48,824 nucleotides of DNA from Acidobacteriota bacterium (GCA_020199995.1 JAIVJM010000031.1:1-48824); one strand, 5' to 3'. Positions 37,922 through 45,780 are shown, counted from the first letter of the stretch. Numbers and translations are program-made. The notes: a model not told the origin generated them from the letters alone.

Positions 37922-38022
37922 AACGGTTAACCTTGCGAGGGCGCTCCTGCCTGTCCACTACGCCGTAGATGAACGGCGGGTTTCTGCTTTCTCGAAGCGG
38001 CAGCTTTTCGCCTCGACGCGGC

Positions 38023-38050
38023 GGCTGATGGCTGACGGCTGACGGCTTCT
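38023..38050. repeat. Single-armed heptad array 18
   Basis: Four 7-base units GGCTGAT, GGCTGAC, GGCTGAC, GGCTTCT lie 25 bases before the OYE gene. No complementary arm is found nearby, so this may be a half element. Confidence 0.65.
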
Positions 38051-38075
38051 GATAAACTCGGACGCGTAAAAATCT

Positions 38076-39617
38076 ATGTGGCACCATGAAAATCCCGTCC
38101 GTCATACGATCCCCGAGACGCTTTGGCCGAGCGCCGCGGAGGCCGCAGGCGCGCTCCTTTTTAGCCCCGTCCGGGTCGGCCCGCTGACGCTCGAAAGCCG
38201 CACGTGGGTTCCGGCCATGGTGCCGTGGCGCGCGACCGAGGACGGTTTCGTGACGAGGGAAAATCTCGAATGGTACGGGCGCTTCGCGGCGGGGCAACCG
38301 GGCGCGCTGGTGGTCGAGGCCACGGGCATCCGCGACATCCCTTCGGGGCCTCTCCTGCGCATCGGCCACGACCGCTTTCTGCCCGGCCTGCGCGAGCTGG
38401 TCGAAACCGTCCGCCGCGCTGGTCGAGGAGAGACGCGGCTTTTCATCCAGATCATAGACTTCCTCTCCGTCAAGCGCCGCCCCGAGCGCGCCAAATACTT
38501 CGAGCGGTTTCTGTCGCTTGCCGAGAGACACCGGCGCGCGCTCGTCGAAGCGCTCGGGGATGAGAGTTGGATGGGGAGGGAAGAGCATGAGGTGCGCGGC
38601 TTTTTGCGCGACGCCCCGGAAGAGACGCTGGGGGCGGTACTCGACGAGCGCGAGCTGGAGGCTTTGCGCTTCGGCTATCGCGAGCGCGTGACGGACGAGC
38701 ACCTCGCGCACGTGCGCGAGCTGCCCGAGGTCTTGCCCGGCCTCTTCGCCGACGCCGCGCGGCGCGCGCGCGAGGCGGGCTTCGACGGCGTCGAGCTGCA
38801 CTATGCTCACGCTTACACGATGGCTTCGTTCCTGAGTGCGCGGAACACGCGCGCGGACGGCTACGGCGGGGCGCGCGAGAACCGTGTGCGCCTGCCGCTC
38901 GAAGTCTACCGCGAGGTGCGCCGGAGCGTCGGCGTCGATTACACGGTCGGCGTCCGATACCTCTCGGACGAGGTCATCGAGGGCGGCAGCCGCGTCGAGG
39001 ACGCGGTCTATTTCGGCGAACAGTTCGCGCGCGCTGGCTTAGATTTCCTCTCTGTCTCGAAGGGCGGGAAGTTCGAGGACGCGAAGCAGCCGAAGGCGGG
39101 TCAGGCCGTCTACCCTTACACGGGCCGCAGCGGCTACGAGTGCATGCCGACCGTCATCTCCGACGCGCAGGGACCCTTCGGGCGCAACGTCCCACTCGTC
39201 GCGCAAATCAAGCGCGCGGTCAACGAGGCGGGCTTCCGCGTGCCCGTCGTCGCCGCCGGGGGCATCACGACCTTCGAGCAGGCCGAAGAGATTCTGCGGC
39301 GCGGGGAAGCCGACATCATCGGCGCGGCCAGACAGTCTCTGGCCGACCCCGACTGGTTCCTCAAGGCCCGTCTCGGGCGCGGCGAAGAAATCCGTCGCTG
39401 CACCTTCACCAACTACTGCGAGGCGCTCGATCAGACGCACAAGCAGGTGACGTGCAAGCTCTGGGATCGCGTCCGGCTCGACGAGCCGGACGTCTCACTG
39501 AGCCGCGACGGGCGACGCCGACTGCTCCCGCCAGAGTGGGAAGAGAAGTCCACGGAAGATAAGTACCCGCAAGGAAGAGCCACAGAGGCACAGAGCCACA
39601 GAGATAAGGAAGGATGA
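38076..39617 (+). CDS. OYE-type flavin reductase, C-terminal half of a split anthraniloyl-CoA monooxygenase/reductase
   Basis: This is an FMN TIM-barrel of the old-yellow-enzyme class, 513 residues. LFSPVRVGPLTLESRTWVPA opens the barrel. GVELHYAHAYTMASFLSARN holds the paired catalytic histidines and the phenolate site, followed by NTRADGYGGARENR. VVAAGGITTFEQAEEIL and DIIGAARQSLADPDWFLKA form the FMN phosphate site. A cysteine pattern (CTFTNYCEALDQTHKQVTC) near the end is typical of the reductase half of 2-aminobenzoyl-CoA monooxygenase/reductase. An internal insertion (FLSVKRRPERAKYFERFL) sets it apart from simple OYEs. In Azoarcus this half is fused to the FAD half, whereas here that is a separate convergent gene (39711-40850). 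The last 12 residues (ATEAQSHRDKEG) are encoded by the left arm of repeat 12. Confidence 0.85.
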   Translation: MWHHENPVRHTIPETLWPSAAEAAGALLFSPVRVGPLTLESRTWVPAMVPWRATEDGFVTRENLEWYGRFAAGQPGALVVEATGIRDIPSGPLLRIGHDRFLPGLRELVETVRRAGRGETRLFIQIIDFLSVKRRPERAKYFERFLSLAERHRRALVEALGDESWMGREEHEVRGFLRDAPEETLGAVLDERELEALRFGYRERVTDEHLAHVRELPEVLPGLFADAARRAREAGFDGVELHYAHAYTMASFLSARNTRADGYGGARENRVRLPLEVYREVRRSVGVDYTVGVRYLSDEVIEGGSRVEDAVYFGEQFARAGLDFLSVSKGGKFEDAKQPKAGQAVYPYTGRSGYECMPTVISDAQGPFGRNVPLVAQIKRAVNEAGFRVPVVAAGGITTFEQAEEILRRGEADIIGAARQSLADPDWFLKARLGRGEEIRRCTFTNYCEALDQTHKQVTCKLWDRVRLDEPDVSLSRDGRRRLLPPEWEEKSTEDKYPQGRATEAQSHRDKEG

Positions 39618-39684
39618 TGTGTTGAGGGAGAGTCGAGAGATTCTTCTTTCTTTCCTTATCTCTGTGGCTCCGTGCCTCTGTGGC
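39579..39684. repeat. Octamer inverted repeat 12 (convergent spacer of the split enzyme genes)
   Basis: 8-base units (CCACAGAG, GCACAGAG, CCACAGAG). Arms 39579-39611 and 39652-39684 pair at 32 of 33 positions. A T run (CCATCTTTTTT) follows the right arm. It encodes the end of the OYE protein and lies between two convergent genes. Confidence 0.93.
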
Positions 39685-39710
39685 CCATCTTTTTTCGTCC
39701 TCCGAGCCAG

Positions 39711-40850
39711 TCACGCCTGCCGAAGGGCCGAGGCCCGCCACGCGTCGTAAGCGGCGATGAATTCCGGGTCGCGCCGCTTCAGGTTCTCGTAATTAATCTT
39801 CTTGCTGCGCGTCATGAGGCTGAAGGCGAAGGGAACGGCGTCGAGGTGGACGAAGTCGCGTGCGCGCTCGAACCAGACGAGGCTCTCGTAGGCCGCCTGC
39901 TGGTACTCTTCGATGACGGGCTTGCGCACGCGCTCGAACTCGGCGAGCGCGCCCGTCACGTCGCGCCCCCCGGCGAAGCACTGGAAGAGCGAGATGGAGT
40001 CTTCGAGCGCGAGCTTCGTCCCCGACCCGATGGAGAAATGCGCCGTGTGCAGCGCATCGCCGAGCAGCACGACATGGCGGTGGCTCCAGCGACGGTTCTT
40101 CACCAGCAGGAAGTTGATCCACTTCGAGTTGTTCGACAGAAGTTCGTGCCCGCCGAGGTCTTCGCGGAAAACTTCGGCGAGGTAGGCGCGCGTCTCCGCG
40201 TCCGACTTTGAGGAGAAGCCCGCGCCCCGCCATGTCTCCTCGTCACATTCGACGATGAAGGTGCTGGTCGTGCGGTCGAACTTGTAGGAGTGCGCGGCGA
40301 AGACGCCCTCGCCGGACTCGCGGAACGTGAGCGTCAGCCCGTGGAACAAACGGCGCGTGCCGTACCAGATATAACGGTTGTGGCGGACGCTCAAATCAGG
40401 CTCGAAGGATTCGGCGAAGCGCCGGCGGACTTCGCTGTTGACGCCGTCGGCCCCGACGACGAGGTCGGCGTCGAGGACTGCCTCGGCGTCAGCCTCCGTG
40501 CGGAAGCGGAGGCTGACGCCCAGCTCCGCGCAACGCACTTGCAGGATGTTGAGGAGACGGAGGCGCGCGATCCCTGAGAAATGATTGCCGCGCACCGTGA
40601 CCTTGCGGTCGCGGTGGACGACATCAACGTTGTCCCACGTCTCAAAATTCTCGGTCACGCGGCGGTGCGATTCGGCGTCCGCCTCGCGCAGGTTCGAGAG
40701 CGTCTTGCCCGAAAAGACCACGCCCCACCCGAACGTGTCGTCGGGCGCGTTCCGCTCGAACAGCGTGATGTCGTGCGAAGGGTCACGCTTCTTCATGAGG
40801 AGCGCGAAGTACAATCCGGCAGGCCCGCCGCCGATGACGTTGATTCTCAT
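39711..40850 (-). CDS. FAD monooxygenase, N-terminal half of a split anthraniloyl-CoA (salicylyl-CoA-type) hydroxylase
   Basis: This is a class A flavoprotein monooxygenase of 379 residues. The dinucleotide site is MRINVIGGGPAGLYFALLMK. The segment WGVVFSGKTLSNLREADAES is highly characteristic of salicylyl-CoA 5-hydroxylase and the FAD half of 2-aminobenzoyl-CoA monooxygenase/reductase. FSGIARLRLLNILQ, DLVVGADGVNSEVRR (DG motif) and VVLLGDALHTAHFSIGSG (GD motif) follow. Expected role: NADH- and O2-dependent 5-hydroxylation of anthraniloyl-CoA, followed by ring reduction by the OYE partner. ATG 40850 directly abuts heptad element 13 and has no Shine-Dalgarno; the frame extends through the repeat to 40910. 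The acyl-CoA dehydrogenase lies upstream on the same strand. Confidence 0.9.
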   Translation of the reverse strand: MRINVIGGGPAGLYFALLMKKRDPSHDITLFERNAPDDTFGWGVVFSGKTLSNLREADAESHRRVTENFETWDNVDVVHRDRKVTVRGNHFSGIARLRLLNILQVRCAELGVSLRFRTEADAEAVLDADLVVGADGVNSEVRRRFAESFEPDLSVRHNRYIWYGTRRLFHGLTLTFRESGEGVFAAHSYKFDRTTSTFIVECDEETWRGAGFSSKSDAETRAYLAEVFREDLGGHELLSNNSKWINFLLVKNRRWSHRHVVLLGDALHTAHFSIGSGTKLALEDSISLFQCFAGGRDVTGALAEFERVRKPVIEEYQQAAYESLVWFERARDFVHLDAVPFAFSLMTRSKKINYENLKRRDPEFIAAYDAWRASALRQA

Positions 40851-40934
40851 GGGTTCAAGGTTCAAAGTTCGATGCTCAAAGTTACTGGAGCCGTCCCCTC
40901 GGGCTCTCAACTCTGAAGCGAGAGCTTTGAACTA
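40851..40934. repeat. Heptad element 13 (dehydrogenase/monooxygenase spacer)
   Basis: GGTTCAA, GGTTCAA, AGTTCGA, TGCTCAA units are followed by a degenerate right half (AACTCTG, GAGCTTTGAACT). Pairing is good only over GTTCAAAG/CTTTGAAC. It fills the whole spacer and includes the dehydrogenase stop codon (40932-40934). Confidence 0.75.
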
Positions 40935-42107
40935 CTCTCTGAGCATCTCTCTCGCAATCACGAGTTTCTGAATCTCGGACGTGCCCTCGTAGATGCGCAG
41001 GGCGCGCACGTCGCGGTAGAGGCGCTCGACCGGCTGGCCGCGGACGAGGCCCTGACCGCCGTGAATCTGGACGGCCTCATCAATGATGCGCCCGGCGGCC
41101 TCGGTGGCGTAGAGCTTCGCCTCGCTCGCGGCGCGCGTCAGAGAGGGGCCATGCGGCGACCCCGCATCCCTGAGGTGCGCGGCGCGGTAGACCAGCAGGC
41201 GCGCCGCGTCGAGCTCGGTCTGCATCACGGCCAGTTTCTCCTGAATCAGCTGGTGCAAGGCGAGCGGGACGCCGAACTGCTTGCGGCTCTTCGCATAGGC
41301 GATTGATTCGTCGAGCGCGCGCCGCGCCATCCCGCAGGCCGCCGCCCCGACGCTCGCGCGGAACGTGTCCATCGTCCGCATCGCGAGGCGGAACCCGTCG
41401 CCCTCCGCGCCGACGCGGTTCTCCGCCGGGACCCTCAAATTCTCGAACTCGATCTCGCCGATCGGGTGCGGCGCGATAAGTCGCGTGCGCGAGCGGACGC
41501 GGAAGCCGGGCATCCGCGCGCCGACGATGAAGGCCGAGAGTTCGGCGCGCCCGTCAGCGCGCGTGCCGGTGCGCGCGAAGACGGTGTAGAAGTCGGCCAC
41601 GCCCGCGTTTGAGATGAAACACTTGCGGCCATCAATGACGTAAGCTTCGCCGTCGCGCCGGGCCGTCGTCTGGATGGAAGAAACGTCGGAGCCCGCCTCG
41701 GGCTCGGTCAGCGCGAAGGCGGCGATTGACTTGCCCGAGCGCGCGCGTTCGAGCCAGAACTCGCGGACGTGTTCGGGGGCGGCGAGTTTGACGGCGTAAG
41801 TGCCGAGCCCCTGCATCACGAAGGCGAGGTCGGCCATGGCGGAGGAGTAGGCGAGCGCCTCGCGGACGAGGCAGAGCGCGCGCGTGTCGAGCGGCTGCGC
41901 GTCGCCGCCAGCCGCCACCGCGTAGCCGAGCAGTCCGGACTGCGCCAGCAGGTCGAGCATCTCGCGGAAGTGCTCGTCCTCGTCGCGCCCTTCGCCGTCG
42001 GCGCGCGGCTCGATCTCGCGCGCGACGAAGTCCGCCACGCCCTCCGCGAGCGGCACATGCTCCTCGGTGAAAAAAGGCGTCTCCGCGAAAAATCGGTCGC
42101 GCGTCAT
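40932..42107 (-). CDS. Acyl-CoA dehydrogenase
   Basis: This is an FAD flavoenzyme of 391 residues that oxidises an acyl-CoA at the alpha,beta bond. FALTEPEAGSDVSSIQTTA and YVIDGRKCFISNAGVADFY are the two family signatures. FRASVGAAACGMARRALDES and YAKSRKQFGVPLALHQLIQE follow. The catalytic Glu lies in RALRIYEGTSEIQKLVI. The cluster context (ring oxygenase, three crotonases, SDR) suggests it acts on the alicyclic CoA ester formed after dearomatisation. The start is 19 bases after the stop of the upstream secreted-protein gene. It feeds electrons to an electron-transfer flavoprotein not encoded here. Confidence 0.93.
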   Translation of the reverse strand: MTRDRFFAETPFFTEEHVPLAEGVADFVAREIEPRADGEGRDEDEHFREMLDLLAQSGLLGYAVAAGGDAQPLDTRALCLVREALAYSSAMADLAFVMQGLGTYAVKLAAPEHVREFWLERARSGKSIAAFALTEPEAGSDVSSIQTTARRDGEAYVIDGRKCFISNAGVADFYTVFARTGTRADGRAELSAFIVGARMPGFRVRSRTRLIAPHPIGEIEFENLRVPAENRVGAEGDGFRLAMRTMDTFRASVGAAACGMARRALDESIAYAKSRKQFGVPLALHQLIQEKLAVMQTELDAARLLVYRAAHLRDAGSPHGPSLTRAASEAKLYATEAAGRIIDEAVQIHGGQGLVRGQPVERLYRDVRALRIYEGTSEIQKLVIAREMLRE

Positions 42108-42126
42108 AACGAAAACCCCCGGACGG

Positions 42127-42810
42127 CTATTCGATGCCGTTGATCTTCCCAGTCTTCCTGTTCACGCTGACGGTTCTGGCGGGAGACTTGCCCGTCGGCT
42201 TCTCCCTGAACAAGACCGCGTCGCTCCTGACCTCCGGCACCTCGAAGGAGTTGAAGTCGCCGCCGCCGCCCCGCTCAAGTTTTTCGTGCTTCCAGACATA
42301 CTCGCCGGTGCGGAGGTCGAGCCGGGCGACGAAGCTGATACCCGTCAGGTACACGTGCTCATCCTCGATCAACCCCGCGCCGACGTTGAAGGCCGCGATG
42401 TGCCGCTTCCACCGCGAGCGCATCGAGGGCTGTTCGAGGCGGACGATGAAGCCCGCGCCGCTCTCGCCGTCTGTGACGCCGCAGAGCAGCAGGACGTTGT
42501 CGCGATACTCGGTGAAGGAGAGGCGCTCGATGTAGTCGCCGCCGTCGAGCCGCAGGTTGAAGCGCCGCGTCTGGCCGCCCTTGATCCGGCGGCCCGCGCC
42601 GTTGCCGTTGATCTGGTAGGTAAAGCCGGACAGCTCGAACTCGAACGCGGGCGGGACGGATTGGGAAGTCCGCCTCGCCTCTCTGAACACCTTCGAGGGC
42701 TGCGGCTGCGGCGACGGCGCGGGCGCGGGCGCGGGCCGCTCCTGCGCCGCAGCCGCAGCCGCGAAGAGAAGCAAGAGGGGCAGCGCCCCGGAAAGCCTTC
42801 GGTAATTCAT
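42127..42810 (-). CDS. Secreted protein of unknown function, translationally coupled to a crotonase
   Basis: The product has 227 residues. The signal peptide (LSGALPLLLLFAAAAAAQ) is followed by a Pro/Ala-rich linker and a beta-rich domain: GGQTRRFNLRLDGGDYIERL, VLLLCGVTDGES, EDEHVYLTGISFVARLDLRT. It resembles one or two blades of a PQQ/propeller-type fold; no catalytic motif is visible. The start overlaps the stop of the enoyl-CoA hydratase gene (ATGA at 42810-42807), so it is co-translated with a catabolic enzyme, an odd partner for an exported protein. I do not recognise the family. Confidence 0.75.
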   Translation of the reverse strand: MNYRRLSGALPLLLLFAAAAAAQERPAPAPAPSPQPQPSKVFREARRTSQSVPPAFEFELSGFTYQINGNGAGRRIKGGQTRRFNLRLDGGDYIERLSFTEYRDNVLLLCGVTDGESGAGFIVRLEQPSMRSRWKRHIAAFNVGAGLIEDEHVYLTGISFVARLDLRTGEYVWKHEKLERGGGGDFNSFEVPEVRSDAVLFREKPTGKSPARTVSVNRKTGKINGIE

Positions 42811-43619
42811 TCCTTCTCGCCCGCCCTCCGGTTAAAACGCGGCTCGCGCTTCTCCATGAATGCTTCGTAGGCCTCGCGGTAGTCCGCGTGCTGCATGCAG
42901 ACGGCTTGAGCCTGCGCCTCCCATTCGAGCGCGGTGTCGAGACTGATGTCCAGCTCGCGGTCGAGCATCTCCTTCGTCATCGAAAGCGCGAAGGCCGGGC
43001 CGCGCGCGAGCGTCTCGGCGAGGGCGCGAGTCTCCGCTTCGAGTTCCGAGCCGGGCACGACGCGGTTGTAGAGGCCGATGCGGTGCGCCTCTTCCGCCGT
43101 GATGAAGTCGCCCGTATAGAGCAGTTCCGTCGCCTTCGCGAGCCCCACGAGCCGCGGCAGGAGGTACGCCGCGCCCATGTCCGCGCCCGACAGTCCGACC
43201 TTCACGAAGAGGAAGGCGATGCGCGCCTCGACGCTCGCGACGCGCAGGTCCGAGGCCAGCGCGATGCACGCGCCCGCGCCCGCGGTCGTCCCGTTGAGGC
43301 TGGCGATGACGGGCTTGCGCAGCAGCCGGATGTTGCGCACCAGCTCGCATGTCAGGCGCGTGAATTCGAGCAGGCCCTGAATGTCGCGCCCCTGCAACTC
43401 GCCGATGATGTCGCGCACGTCGCCGCCCGAACAGAACGCGCGCCCCGCGCCCGTCATGACGACGACGCGCACCGACGCTTCCGCCCGGAGCGCCGCGAAC
43501 GCATCCGTCAGCTCGCGGTAGACCTCGAACGTCAGCGCGTTCAGACGCTCCGGGCGGTCGAGAGTGATCCACGCCACGCCCTCGCGCACGTCGTAGAGAA
43601 ATGTTTTTGGAGAAATCAT
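42807..43619 (-). CDS. Enoyl-CoA hydratase/isomerase-family protein with atypical active site
   Basis: The product has 270 residues, crotonase fold. The CoA-binding oxyanion holes are FCSGGDVRDI and LNGTTAGAGACIALASDLRV. At the position of the first catalytic Glu of classical hydratases (PEI..G) this protein has FVKVGLSGADMGAAYLLPR, so the Glu is replaced and an Asp appears in the GAD turn. The second Glu (KATELLYTGD) is kept. This pattern is closer to isomerase or ring-hydrolase members (PaaG- or BadI-like) than to hydratases. It may act on the cyclic intermediate of the pathway. ATG 43619 lies 5 bases from heptad repeat 14 and has no Shine-Dalgarno. Confidence 0.88.
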   Translation of the reverse strand: MISPKTFLYDVREGVAWITLDRPERLNALTFEVYRELTDAFAALRAEASVRVVVMTGAGRAFCSGGDVRDIIGELQGRDIQGLLEFTRLTCELVRNIRLLRKPVIASLNGTTAGAGACIALASDLRVASVEARIAFLFVKVGLSGADMGAAYLLPRLVGLAKATELLYTGDFITAEEAHRIGLYNRVVPGSELEAETRALAETLARGPAFALSMTKEMLDRELDISLDTALEWEAQAQAVCMQHADYREAYEAFMEKREPRFNRRAGEKE

Positions 43620-43624
43620 GATTT

Positions 43625-43700
43625 AGCTTTGAGCTATCAGCTTTGAGCTGTCAGCTTTAAGTTTTTAGCTGAAAGCTGATAGCTCAAAGCTGATAGCTTA
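43625..43700. repeat. Heptad inverted repeat 14 (ridA/crotonase spacer)
   Basis: AGCTTTG, AGCTATC, AGCTGTC units. Arms 43632-43658 and 43672-43698 pair at 26 of 27 positions. The whole 78-base spacer is repeat. It includes the first base of the ridA stop codon and ends 5 bases from the next start codon. Confidence 0.92.
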
Positions 43701-44090
43701 GAGTACCGCGATACCCTCGATCTCGATTTTCGCGCCGTCTTCGAGCAAGCCTTTGACTTCGACGAGCGCCATCGCGGGGAAGTGCCGGCCCATGAGCGCG
43801 CGCCAGCGCTCGCCGACTTCGCTGAGGCGCGAGCGGTATTCCTGCTTGTCGGTCACGTAGATGACGAGCCGCGCGATGTTCTGCGGCGTGCCGCCCGCCT
43901 CAATGACGACCGTGATGAGATTCGCCAGCGCGCGGTCGAACTGCTCGACGAAGTCCTCGCCGACCAACTGCTGCCTGCCGTTCCAGCCGATCTGCCCGGC
44001 GACGAACAGTAGCCGCCCGCCCGCCGGGGCGAGCACGCCGTTCGAGTAGCCGCGCGGGGCGCCGAGCATTTCGGGATTGATGAATTCCAT
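43698..44090 (-). CDS. RidA/YjgF-family enamine-imine deaminase
   Basis: The product has 130 residues, a trimeric RidA fold: MEFINPEMLGAPRGYSNGVL, RLLFVAGQIGWNGRQQLVG, FDRALANLITVVIEAGGTPQ and the closing MALVEVKGLLEDGAKIEIEG. RidA proteins hydrolyse reactive enamines or imines, releasing ammonia. In this cluster the dearomatised product of anthraniloyl-CoA is an enamine (an amino group on a ring double bond), so a dedicated deaminase role is plausible; this is inference. The canonical active-site Arg (near residue 105 in RidA) is not clearly seen, so it may belong to another YjgF subgroup. ATG 44090 is used; the open frame before it is encoded by repeat 15. Confidence 0.85.
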   Translation of the reverse strand: MEFINPEMLGAPRGYSNGVLAPAGGRLLFVAGQIGWNGRQQLVGEDFVEQFDRALANLITVVIEAGGTPQNIARLVIYVTDKQEYRSRLSEVGERWRALMGRHFPAMALVEVKGLLEDGAKIEIEGIAVL

Positions 44091-44099
44091 AAAATTCAA

Positions 44100-44201
44100 G
44101 TAAGCAGTAAGCAGTGAGCAGTAAGCAGTAAAAACAATCATGAGACGAGCGACGAGCAGTTAAGCTTTTTTACTGCTCACTGCTTACTGCTTACTGCTCA
44201 C
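44100..44201. repeat. Heptad inverted repeat 15 (SDR/ridA spacer)
   Basis: TAAGCAG/TGAGCAG units, the same words as repeat 4. Arms 44100-44134 and 44167-44201 pair at 32 of 35 positions. The last base coincides with the SDR stop codon (44201-44203). It lies 9 bases from the ridA start. Confidence 0.95.
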
Positions 44202-44986
44202 TAAAACAACACGCTCCCGCCGTCCACGTTGATGGCCTGCCCCGTGATGCCGCGACCGTCTTCGGAGGCGAGGAGCAGGGCGAGCGCGGCAACCTCTTCG
44301 GGCGTCACGAGCCGCCCCTGCGGGCTCATGCGCCTGATCGCCTCGGTGGCTTCCTCGGCGCTCCGGCCCGTCTTCGCGGTGATCTGCCGGACGGCGTTCG
44401 TCGTCATCTCCGTATCCACATAGCCGGGACAGATAGCGTTGACCGTGACGCCTTTGGACGCCACTTCGAGCGCGACCGAGCGCGTCAGGCCGAGCACCCC
44501 GTGCTTCGACGCGGAATAGGCCGCGATGTAGGGCGCACCCGTCTTGCCCGCGATGGAGGCGACGTTGATGATGCGCCCCCACCCGCGCTCGACCATCGAG
44601 GGAATGACCGCGCGCATGCAGTAGAAAGTGCCGTCGAGGTTGACGCCGAAGTGTCGCCGCCACAGCTCGTCCGTGGTGCCCGCGAACTTCGCGCTCTCGG
44701 CTATCCCGGCATTGTTGACGAGCACGTCCACGCCGCGCCCGAAAAACTCTCGCGCCCTGTCGAAAGCCGCGGCGACGCTCGCCGCCTCCGCCACGTCGCA
44801 CGACGCGAAGGCGGCTTCGACGCCGCACTCCGACCTGACCTCTTCGGCCACGCTCGCGACTTCCCGCTCGGTGCGCGCCACGACCATCACCCGCGCGCCC
44901 TCGCGCGCGAACCGGAGCGCCACGGCGCGACCGATGCCGCGACCCCCGCCGGTGATAAATGCGTTCCTCTCCGCCAGTCTCTTCAT
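44201..44986 (-). CDS. Short-chain dehydrogenase/reductase (3-hydroxyacyl-CoA dehydrogenase type)
   Basis: This is an NAD(P)-dependent SDR of 261 residues. The cofactor motif is FITGGGRGIGRAVAL, followed by NNAGIAE. The catalytic Ser is in INVASIAGKTGAPYI, and Tyr and Lys are in YSASKHG. CPGYVDTEM and the closing GITGQAINVDGGSVL are also present. In the pathway it would oxidise the hydroxyacyl-CoA formed by the hydratase. The start codon directly follows the stop of the upstream crotonase (TAG then ATG), so the two are tightly coupled. Confidence 0.92.
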   Translation of the reverse strand: MKRLAERNAFITGGGRGIGRAVALRFAREGARVMVVARTEREVASVAEEVRSECGVEAAFASCDVAEAASVAAAFDRAREFFGRGVDVLVNNAGIAESAKFAGTTDELWRRHFGVNLDGTFYCMRAVIPSMVERGWGRIINVASIAGKTGAPYIAAYSASKHGVLGLTRSVALEVASKGVTVNAICPGYVDTEMTTNAVRQITAKTGRSAEEATEAIRRMSPQGRLVTPEEVAALALLLASEDGRGITGQAINVDGGSVLF

Positions 44987-45775
44987 CTATTTCACCGCCG
45001 CGCGCGGCTCGCGCCGTTCGAGGAAGGAGCGGACGCGTTCGCGCGCCTCGCGCGATTGGAAGCACTGAATCTGCGCCTCGGTCTCGTACTGGAGCATGCG
45101 TTCGAGGCTCTCCGACTCGCTCATGTAGACGGCGCGCTTGGCGGCGGCAATCGAGGCGTGCGGCGCGTCTCGCAGACGCTCGGCCAGTTGGCGCGTCGCG
45201 GCGGCGAGCTGCGCTTCGGGGACGACGCGATTGACGATGCCGAAGTGGAGCGCGCGCTGCGAGTCGAAGGCTTCGCCGAGGAAGAACATCTCGCAGGCGA
45301 TGTTGGTCGGGACGACGCGCGGCAGAAAGTAGGTGCCGCCCCAGTCGGGGTGCAGTCCCACTTTGACGAACGACTGGCTGAAGGAGGCCGACTCCGAGGC
45401 GATGCGGAGGTCGCAGGCGAGCGCGAGGTTGAAGCCCGCGCCGTAGGCCGGGCCGTTGATAGAGGCCACGACGGGCTTCGCCATCTGGCGGATGGCCGTC
45501 AGCACACGGCGGCCCGCGCCGAGCAGCCGTCGGAACTCCTCCACGTCGTCGCGCTCCATTAACTCGTGCATGAACTTCACGTCCGCGCCCGCGCAGAAGC
45601 CCCGGCCCGCGCCCGTGATGACGACGACGCGCACTTCACGGTCGCTCGCCGCGCCCTCCAGCGCCTCGGCCAGATCGCGCCGCATGTGCCCGGCGAACGC
45701 GTTGAGCTTCTCGGGCCGGTCGAGCGTGACGGTCGCAATCCCTGCTTCGGAAGTGACTTTGATGTGGTCGTACAT
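44987..45775 (-). CDS. Enoyl-CoA hydratase/isomerase-family protein (isomerase-like)
   Basis: The product has 262 residues. FCAGADVKFMHELME and INGPAYGAGFNLALACDLRI form the oxyanion hole. The segment FVKVGLHPDWGGTYFLPR lacks the first hydratase Glu and has an Asp before the WGG turn, as in PaaG-type isomerases. CEMFFLGEAFDS keeps the second Glu position. It is probably an isomerase or ring-acting enzyme of the anthraniloyl-CoA route. ATG 45775 is 5 bases from heptad repeat 16 and has no Shine-Dalgarno. Confidence 0.88.
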   Translation of the reverse strand: MYDHIKVTSEAGIATVTLDRPEKLNAFAGHMRRDLAEALEGAASDREVRVVVITGAGRGFCAGADVKFMHELMERDDVEEFRRLLGAGRRVLTAIRQMAKPVVASINGPAYGAGFNLALACDLRIASESASFSQSFVKVGLHPDWGGTYFLPRVVPTNIACEMFFLGEAFDSQRALHFGIVNRVVPEAQLAAATRQLAERLRDAPHASIAAAKRAVYMSESESLERMLQYETEAQIQCFQSREARERVRSFLERREPRAAVK

Positions 45776-45780
45776 AGAAA

